Origin: Epiperipatus broadwayi
Lineage: Eukaryota; Onychophora; Udeonychophora; Euonychophora; Peripatidae
DNA: 64,000 nucleotides
NCBI GenBank assembly: GCA_028023455.1
Contig: JAQFVV010006246.1
Location: forward strand, 4,267,501 to 4,331,500
Direction: 5' to 3'
A model generated the notes under the pieces. The model was given only the letters and a program-made list of their open reading frames with translations, was not told where the DNA came from and did no database searches. Every line of letters starts with the position of its first letter. Within the stretch, counting starts at the first letter, position 1. The translations under genes and the position numbers were made by a program. This document shows positions 56,999-64,000 of this stretch, piece by piece.

Positions 56999-58771
56999 GT
57001 AAGTAATATTTTATACAACTCTTTGCTATGTAGATTTATTTATGCATATTATATATATATTGTGTTTCAACAATTGTCAATGAGACATTTTATTGTACTA
57101 ATGTAAAACAATAACATGCCATCACCCTGAATTTACTGATTGTGTATGAGAATTGTTATGTAATATTTTATGGTGTGTGATCTTGTATGGATTTGGCACA
57201 TCAGATTTTATATCAATATTTCTATCAAATAGACGATTAACTTTTAACTATTATGTTGTAAAAAAAAAAAATTAGCCAATGAAAGTGCAACAATAGAATA
57301 TAAAATTCATACACTATGAGACAAACAAAAACTGATGAAGTTTGCATTGACAATACAGTGATAAAATTACTATTAGTCATAATTAAATGGCACCAAAGGA
57401 CCTTTAATATAAAGTATCTTTTGTGTTGTAGACAATATTTCTATGAAACAAATATGAAATTTTTTAATTATATATGAAAAATTTTAATATTTTCTGATCA
57501 GGAATAATGCTTTACTCTATATTATATCTATATTTTATAAATAATTTTATATGAATATTGTATAAATAATTTTATATGAATAGCTATTTATTTTTGCAGT
57601 TGTTTGTGTGAATTATTTTATGTCTCCAAAATGGTGCACTCTGTTATTTAGTAAAATCATCATGGTTTGTTACAAGGAATCATTTTAGTTTTATTTATAA
57701 ATGTTATTTGCTGATTTTTTAAAATTTCTTTTACGCCGTGTTTAAAAACTTTACATTTATTCACACACACCCCAATATAATATACTTGTAATATTTCTAA
57801 TGATTAATTTGACAAATAATTTTGTTTACATTCCTATAACATCACAAATTTGGAGGAGTTAGGCATTTGAGGATCCTTGAACATATTTTGCTAAAGGAAG
57901 AAAATTCTAATTACTTCATTGCTTATATATGTTTTTTTTATTACAAGTATTGCAAATTTTTATTTGTTAAAAATTGCGATTTAAGTTAGAGAGACTACAT
58001 AGGTGACAAATGAGGTTTTACTTGATGTTCTTGATCAATAATGTAACATCTCATGTTGTTAACTGAAAGTAAACTACTGTATATAGTGGCAATTGGTCCA
58101 TAGATACTGCAGTGCTGCAGCATCTCAACAAAAAAATTATTGAATTTGTTTTTAAAAATATTGATATGTCATTCAATATTTTGCATAATTATGTAAATAC
58201 AATTAATAAAACCATTTTTAAAAAGAATTTCAGCAATTACTGCAGAGATTCATTTGCTTATATCATATGCAAGACTAGTCCTTTGGAGTTGCTTGAAGTA
58301 GCACCAGTAGTTATTTGAGAGGGATATGTTTGTCAATTTTTATTATTTTTATTTAAGATGGGCAATAAAACATTTATATGTTAATTTATAGCAAAATAAA
58401 CTATTTGTATATTATTATATGTCAGACAGTGGTTAATAAAAATAGAAATTACATTAATCTTTTAATATTTTAACAATGATTGGTATGGTAAAATAAAATC
58501 TGATTGCAAATTAGAAATGATGGTTTGTTTTACTTGCTTATTTTTTGGCAGTAATACTGTAATAAAGAACTCTTACATAAAAATTTCCAGACCATCATTG
58601 ATTAAGACATTTTCATATGGGTGTTATTGAAAAATAAAAGTTAATTTCATTGTAAGAGATATTTTAAATGTTTTTTTTTTAACCATAGATAGATGCATTA
58701 ATAAAGTGAATATAATTATTCCAAGTGAAATATATTGTTTTTACCAATATATTATTTAATGTTTTATAAAG
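56999..58771 (+). other. putative intron 2
   Basis: AT-rich, starts GTAAGT, no element recognised. A 68-codon frame at 58112-58318 lacks splice context. Confidence 0.35.
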
Positions 58772-58851
58772 AGATAGTGATTAAAGACAGGAATTTACAA
58801 AATGAAAAGCGTGTCAAGGGATATTTATTAAATGTTATTGAGACATCCACT
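58772..58851 (+). CDS. candidate third exon of the Ig-like gene
   Basis: An open block (IVIKDRNLQNEKRVKGYLLN then VIETST) lies between a modest acceptor (GTTTTATAAAG at 58761-58771) and a good donor (ACT|GTGAGTAT at 58852). Starting at 58772 (phase 1) it pairs with the 56984 donor. Starting at 58774 after AAAGAG (phase 0) it pairs with the 56998 donor, so either splice is in frame. KGYLLNVIETS resembles the strand E/F stretch of an Ig domain (L.I.....D.G.Y.C follows in typical domains). The acceptor tract is weak and no cysteine is reached, so this stays tentative. Confidence 0.4.
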
Positions 58852-59404
58852 GTGAGTATATTTGGCCTGAGCAGATTACAGTTCATCCAAAAAACTGTCT
58901 TAGTAATCTACTTAATTAATAGTCAAGATTATATGAAAAAGTACCATAATAAGATGAGTCAATACAATTATTTATTGCTTTTATAGATTATTGTAAAATG
59001 GAAAAGCATTAGAACTGGTCAGTGAGCAGACCACAGAATGAAGCAAGATAAAATCAAAATGACTGATTCCTGGAATTCTCTTCAGATGAAAACCAACACA
59101 TTTGAAGATGATATAAAGCATGAGTTTGCTTATTTTTTAATCCCTAAATATTTTACATAAGATTAAAATTCCTACTTGAGAATAATTATAACATTATTGC
59201 AGTTATTAAAATAATAGTCACTTTTATATTAAGGAAAGAATCAAATAAGATTTTAGTTTCTAAGCAGATCTTTGTATATGTTTCTCTTAAACAATTCCAC
59301 AGATAAACAATATTCTTCCAAAATTCATCAGCTTTTTTCTATGTTTGGATTTTATAAGATGTTAATGGACACAAAATAAGTATATTATTAGATTGAAATT
59401 GTCT

Positions 59405-59830
59405 TACTTGTTTGAAAGTATTTTTAGTACTGGAGTAGCATGCAAGCAGAGAGATAAGTTAGTCTCTATGAATGTGAGTTGCCATCATGCTTTGGATTGT
59501 AGATTATGAAAAAGCATTTGATTCTGAAAGCATTTCATAGTAGTTAAAACTTTGGATTACCAAGATATTAGATTTGGGATATTGTCATTGTCTGGAGAAT
59601 ATTTAGGGATTAGATTACATGGTAATAGTAAGATTAATGTTGATATAAGTGTATGCTAAGGTGATTCCATATCTCTAAAACAGTAGTTTTGTGAAATAAA
59701 ATGGAAAGTCAAGAGAATAAAAATGATTATTTCAATCATATAGATTTTGCAGATTTTGGGGTTTTTTTTTGCAAATAGCACTTCATAATTCTAGGAAATA
59801 ATTACAAGAGTTTCCAGATGAAAAGCAATA
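59405..59830 (+). pseudogene. RTE-type LINE fragment in duplication copy 1
   Basis: Carries GAGTTGCCATCATGCTTTGG and ATTATGAAAAAGCATTTGAT (the ELPxCF..DYEKAFDS block with a frameshift), then a GTGATTCCATATC block (GDSIS-like), and TTTCAATCATATAGATTTTG then CAGATTTTGG (NHIDFAD). Same family and order as the fragment at 17606-18370. Confidence 0.65.
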
Positions 59831-60565
59831 AAGTAGAAAAATAAATGCTGTATAAAATAATATTCAATATTTTTTCACAAGAAAATACAATGGGTCTGCA
59901 AACCACACTGTATCTAACTCTGTGACTTCAATTACACACTATCCAAAGAGAAATATAAATAAGCAAAAATGTAAATAAGGTAAATTTAATAAACCATTGA
60001 ATTGATATTCAGTCAGACATTTTTTTCCTTTTCTGAGCATCATACATGATTTTATGTATTAATAAAATCTACTTAATTAATAGTCAAGATTATATGAAAA
60101 AGTACCATAATAAGATGAGTCAATACAATTATTTATTGCTTTTATAGATTATTGTAAAATGGAAAAGCATTAGAACTGGTCAGTGAGCAGACCACAGAAT
60201 GAAGCAAGATAAAATCAAAATGACTGATTCCTGGAATTCTCTTCAGATGAAAATCAACACATTTGAAGATGATATAAAGCATGAGTTTGCTTGTTTTTTA
60301 ATCCCTAAATATTTTACATAAGATTAAAATTCCTACTTGAGAATAATTATAACATTATTGCAGTTATTAAAATAATAGTCACTTTTATATTAAGGAAAGA
60401 ATCAAATAAGATTTTAGTTTCTAAGCAGATCTTTGTATATGTTTCTCTTAAACAATTCCACAGATAAACAATATTCTTCCAAAATTCATCAGCTTTTTTC
60501 TATGTTTGGATTTTATAAGATGTTAATGGACACAAAATAAGTACATTATTAGATTGAAATTGTCT

Positions 60566-60991
60566 TACTTGTTTGAAAGTATTTTTAGTACTGGAGTAGC
60601 ATGCAAGCAGAGAGATAAGTTAGTCTCTATGAATGTGAGTTGCCATCATGCTTTGGATTGTAGATTATGAAAAAGCATTTGATTCTGAAAGCATTTCATA
60701 GTAATTAAAACTTTGGATTACCAAGATATTAGATTTGGGATATTGTCATTGTCTGGAGAATATTTAGGGATTAGATTACATGGTAATAGTAAGATTAATG
60801 TTGATATAAGTGTATGCTAAGGTGATTCCATATCTCTAAAACAGTAGTTTTGTGAAATAAAATGGAAAGTCAAGAGAATAAAAATGATTATTTCAATCAT
60901 ATAGATTTTGCAGATCTTGGGTTTTTTTTTTTGCAAATAGCACTTCATAATTCTAGGAAATAATTACAAGAGTTTCCAGATGAAAAGCAAT
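60566..60991 (+). pseudogene. RTE-type LINE fragment in duplication copy 2
   Basis: Duplicate of 59405-59830 with isolated substitutions (for example AGATTTTGGGG to AGATCTTGGGT). It has no independent origin. Confidence 0.65.
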
Positions 60992-61227
60992 AAAGTAGAA
61001 AAATAAATGCTGTATAAAATAATATTCAATATTTTTTCACAAGAAAATACAATGGGTCTGCAAACTACACTGTATCTAACTCTGTGACTTCAATTACACA
61101 CTATCCAAAGAGAAATATAAATAAGCAAAAATGTAAATAAGGTAAATTTAATAAACCATTGAATTGATATTCAGTCAGACATTTTTTTCCTTTTCTGAGC
61201 ATCATACATGATTTTATGTATTAATAA

Positions 61228-62837
61228 AATTTCATTTGGTTTATGTTGAAAGTACATAGATTTTATTCTTCCTTTATTATTCTTTCCGAATTTGATGTGC
61301 AGTAATTTGCATAACAAATTATTTTCTAAGATAATACTGACTTTAAAAAAAAAGTTCATAATTTCTGGTCTGTTATGTTTTTATTAAAAATAAAATTATT
61401 GGGAAAAAAAAATTGTCCAGTATCTTTAATTATAATGAAAGTCAGTCATTTCACTATTTACTGTAATTTTTGTTTATTGAATGAAAAATATATGTAAATG
61501 TATACCCTCAATTTATTATTAACTATTATATATTATTTTATTAATTTTGTTTCATTATATTGATAATCATTAGAAAAAATTAGCAACTGTAAAACCCAGA
61601 TCAGTTATGAATAGAAGATAGTGAATATATCTTAGAATTAAACTTGGAAGAAGTGCTTTTGGTAGTAATATTTTAAAAAATGCATTTTTCATCAGTTATT
61701 AAATACGGATCTGAGATTTTGTTATTTAACAGAAGATGAATATGAAGACTTCAGATTTCTCAACAAAATATGGATAAAAATAAATGTTGGGATCAACAAA
61801 GTGGAATTGAAACCTAAAAAATATTTAAAATGTAGGTAATAATACATAGATAACAAAAGTAATGTAGTTCTTGTTCAGAGGAACTTGATTAAGCTTACAA
61901 AGATTTTACCATGCAGTGGATTGTTAATGCTGTAAATTGACCATAGATAAAATAATCAAATAGCCATTGCATAGAAAAAGTTTCTCTGCCATTTCTTTAT
62001 GAATGACTAGTGGATACTTACTAGCTGATTAACTAATTATTAGTAAAAGTTTTGATTTCTATTTCTATTTTAAGAATATCTATTTACAATTAGCCAGCCA
62101 ATCAATATTTGACTGTTACAGATCAAAATGGGAAAAAAATCTAGGTTTCTTTGTCTTACCAAAAATTATATTTTTCCATAATCTATTTTTATTTAGTCCA
62201 CAAGTTATAATCATGAAAAAAAGCTTATCTATTTTACCATTAAACATTTTGTTTATTAAAATTATATGTTTAATTTGAGTTACATCTTAGTAAAAAAAAG
62301 CAGCTATTGTATAATTAGAGATGGATAATCTCTCATTACCATTATACTAATTTAATATTGGTGGATAGCCAGTTAACTGCAGACCAACAACTTAAAATTT
62401 TTTACAGTTTCAGACTTGAAATGGCAGTTCATACAAATCATAAAACCCTTCAAAAAAATCAACCAAATGCAACAAAAATGTAACATATTGGATACTTTTA
62501 GTTAAATTATTGGAATGAAAGCTGTGTGGCTTATATTCAGCTGCTTGACATTGTAGGTTCTGTTTGTCCCTAAAGAACATGTAAAGTATAAATTAAAAAA
62601 TGTCAAACAATGAGAATATTAGAGACCATTGATACTTAACATTGGAACTATCCATTGTAATGGTGAAATATCCTGGTAGGCAAACAGATCATATGACAAC
62701 TATAATTACAATAAATAATTATTTATTCTTGCCTGATATGGTCTATATATTTACTGGCTAAAAATTTTCTAAATCTCTAAACTACTTGCAAACAACATTG
62801 GCTTTTTTGTTTTCACATAATGCACTATTTTTATTTT
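61228..62837. other. AT-rich sequence, possibly intron 3
   Basis: No exon or element is recognised. Confidence 0.4.
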
Positions 62838-64000
62838 AAAGTTGTAAATATTAATTTTTATTAAGCGCAATGTTAGCATGTAATACTTAAATAAGGCTAA
62901 AACCTTAGTACATGCACCTTGAATGCATAATTTATTACAAGAGAGAGATCTACAAACCAAATGCAAGATTCGACTTTATAAAGATAAGAGCGGTCCTCTT
63001 ATCTGCAACCTATTTTTCTATATATATAGGCAAATCTAAAGCACTATGATTTAGGAGCATGAAGCTAATAAATTCTTCACTGATTAAGTCCAATATTTCT
63101 GTTAAACACTAATAACCACGAAATCTTTCGATTTACAATGAATGAATAGTCAGATCTTAAATTTAGAAATATTTTGAATCGATTTAAAGTTGTAAATATT
63201 AATTCTTATTAAGCACAAGATCAGCAAGTAATACTTAAATAAGGATAAAACCTTAGTACATGCACCTTGAGTGCTTAATTTTGTAAATCGAAAGATTTCA
63301 CGATTGTTAATGTTTAACAGAAATAGTGGACTTAATCAGTGAAGAATTTATTAGCTTCATGCTCCCAAATCATAATGCTTTAGATAAGAAGGCCACTCTT
63401 ATCTTTAAAAGTCAAATCTTTTGTTTAGATTTGTAGAGGTCACTCTTGTAATAAATTAAGTACTCAAGGTGCATGTACTAAGGTTTTAGCCTTATTTAAG
63501 TATTATGTGCTAACATGGTGCTTAATAAGAATTAATCACTTATCTTTATAAAGTCGAATCTTGAATTTAGATTTGTAGAGGTCTCTTTTGTAATAAATTA
63601 AGCACTCAAGGTGCATGTACTAAGGTTTTACTAAGGTTTTAGCCTTGGTACTTAATAAGAATTAATATTTACAACTTTAAAATTGATTCAAAATATTTCT
63701 AAATTTTAAGATCTGATTATTAACTCGTAAATCGAAAAATTTTATGATTGTTAATGTTTAACAGAAATAGTGGACTTAATCAGTGAAGAATTTATTAGCT
63801 TCACGCTCCCAAATCATAATAATTTAGATTTGCCTATATATACAGAAAAATAGGTTGAAGATAAGAGAGCTGCTCTTATCTTTATAAAGTTGAATTTTGT
63901 GTTTAGATTTGTAGAGGTCTCTCTTGTAATAAATTAAGCACTCAAGGTCATGTACTAAAGTTTTAGCCTTATTTAAGTATTTTTATTTTAATGTTTTTTA
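62838..64000. repeat. complex direct/inverted repeat array, truncated by window end
   Basis: A ~350-bp block starting AAAGTTGTAAATATTAATTT begins to repeat directly at 63185. It then reverses: GTAAATCGAAAGATTTCACG (63284 on) is the reverse complement of the end of block 1, followed by the inverted TTAATCAGTGAAGAATTTAT and ATTAGCTTCATGCTCCCAAA. Further partial units starting from GTACTAAGGTTTTAGCCTTA lie at 63477, 63620 and 63953. Shared cores are CTTAGTACATGCACCTTGA and its complement. It looks like one foldback family with several rearranged or nested copies. Confidence 0.75.

Larger units (their letters stand above)
58905..61227 (+). repeat. recent 1.16-kb tandem duplication
   Basis: Copy 1 (58905-60065, 1161 bp) and copy 2 (60066-61227, 1162 bp) are direct, abutting and differ at only about seven single bases plus one T-run length change. 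The junction shares only AATCT. Each copy contains the same decayed RTE RT fragment. Confidence 0.95.

Noticed and set aside
1-64000. CRISPR arrays, bacterial operons or phage modules
   Set aside because: No regularly spaced repeats, no ribosome-binding-site-led gene clusters; introns, SINEs and LINEs show a eukaryotic genome.

Overview
This is a strongly AT-rich, gene-poor stretch of animal nuclear DNA. The evidence is spliceosomal exon/intron structure, tRNA-derived SINEs, several clades of non-LTR retrotransposon, hAT transposon remnants, foldback elements and abundant A/T microsatellites. There are no bacterial-style operons and almost no long reading frames. I cannot name the organism from sequence alone. 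An invertebrate with large introns is the most economical reading, and I leave phylum open.

Host genes: the window looks mostly like the inside of one gene on the + strand. A short first coding exon (14746-14843) encodes a signal peptide and ends in a clean GTAAGT donor. A second exon (56869-56998, or ending at 56984) follows a strong polypyrimidine/CAG acceptor in exactly the right phase. It encodes what looks like the first strands of an extracellular immunoglobulin-like domain. A weaker third exon is at 58772-58851. If exons 1 and 2 splice directly, intron 1 is 42,025 bp, and almost all recognisable repeats lie in it. Upstream, 4538-4824 looks like the terminal coding exon of a different gene on the + strand.

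Repeats by region. 0-14 kb: a short tRNA-head SINE, a 99-bp internally deleted palindromic retroposon, and a long decayed RTE-type LINE (8.73-12.62 kb, - strand) split by a non-coding element with two ~0.8-kb direct terminal repeats. 13-20 kb: two more short tRNA-derived SINEs (one keeps a nearly intact tRNA-Gly(TCC) fold), two copies of a longer tRNA SINE in inverted orientation around a hAT MITE, another RTE fragment carrying a palindromic element, and a rearranged hAT MITE. 19-25 kb: a second LINE type, hairpins, and a decayed DUF4371-type hAT transposase. 28-37 kb: palindromic element, MITE, Jockey-like RT (-) with YADD motif, a gag-like zinc-knuckle remnant, and a long poly-C tract inside a SINE. 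38-51 kb: more LINE fragments and large foldback elements that host nested insertions. 58.9-61.2 kb: a very recent 1.16-kb tandem duplication. 62.8-64 kb: a complex direct/inverted array that runs off the end.

The most interesting signal is a dispersed palindromic element (copies near 6.0, 17.9, 27.9, 40.3 and 50.3 kb, plus decayed ones near 43-44 kb). It has inverted-repeat architecture like a foldback/MITE but is flanked by 8-14-bp target duplications like a retroposon. Two copies sit inside arms of larger foldbacks, where the opposite arm preserves the empty site. A second is a SINE family consisting of little more than a tRNA head plus a ~12-nt tail, with ~10-17-bp target duplications.
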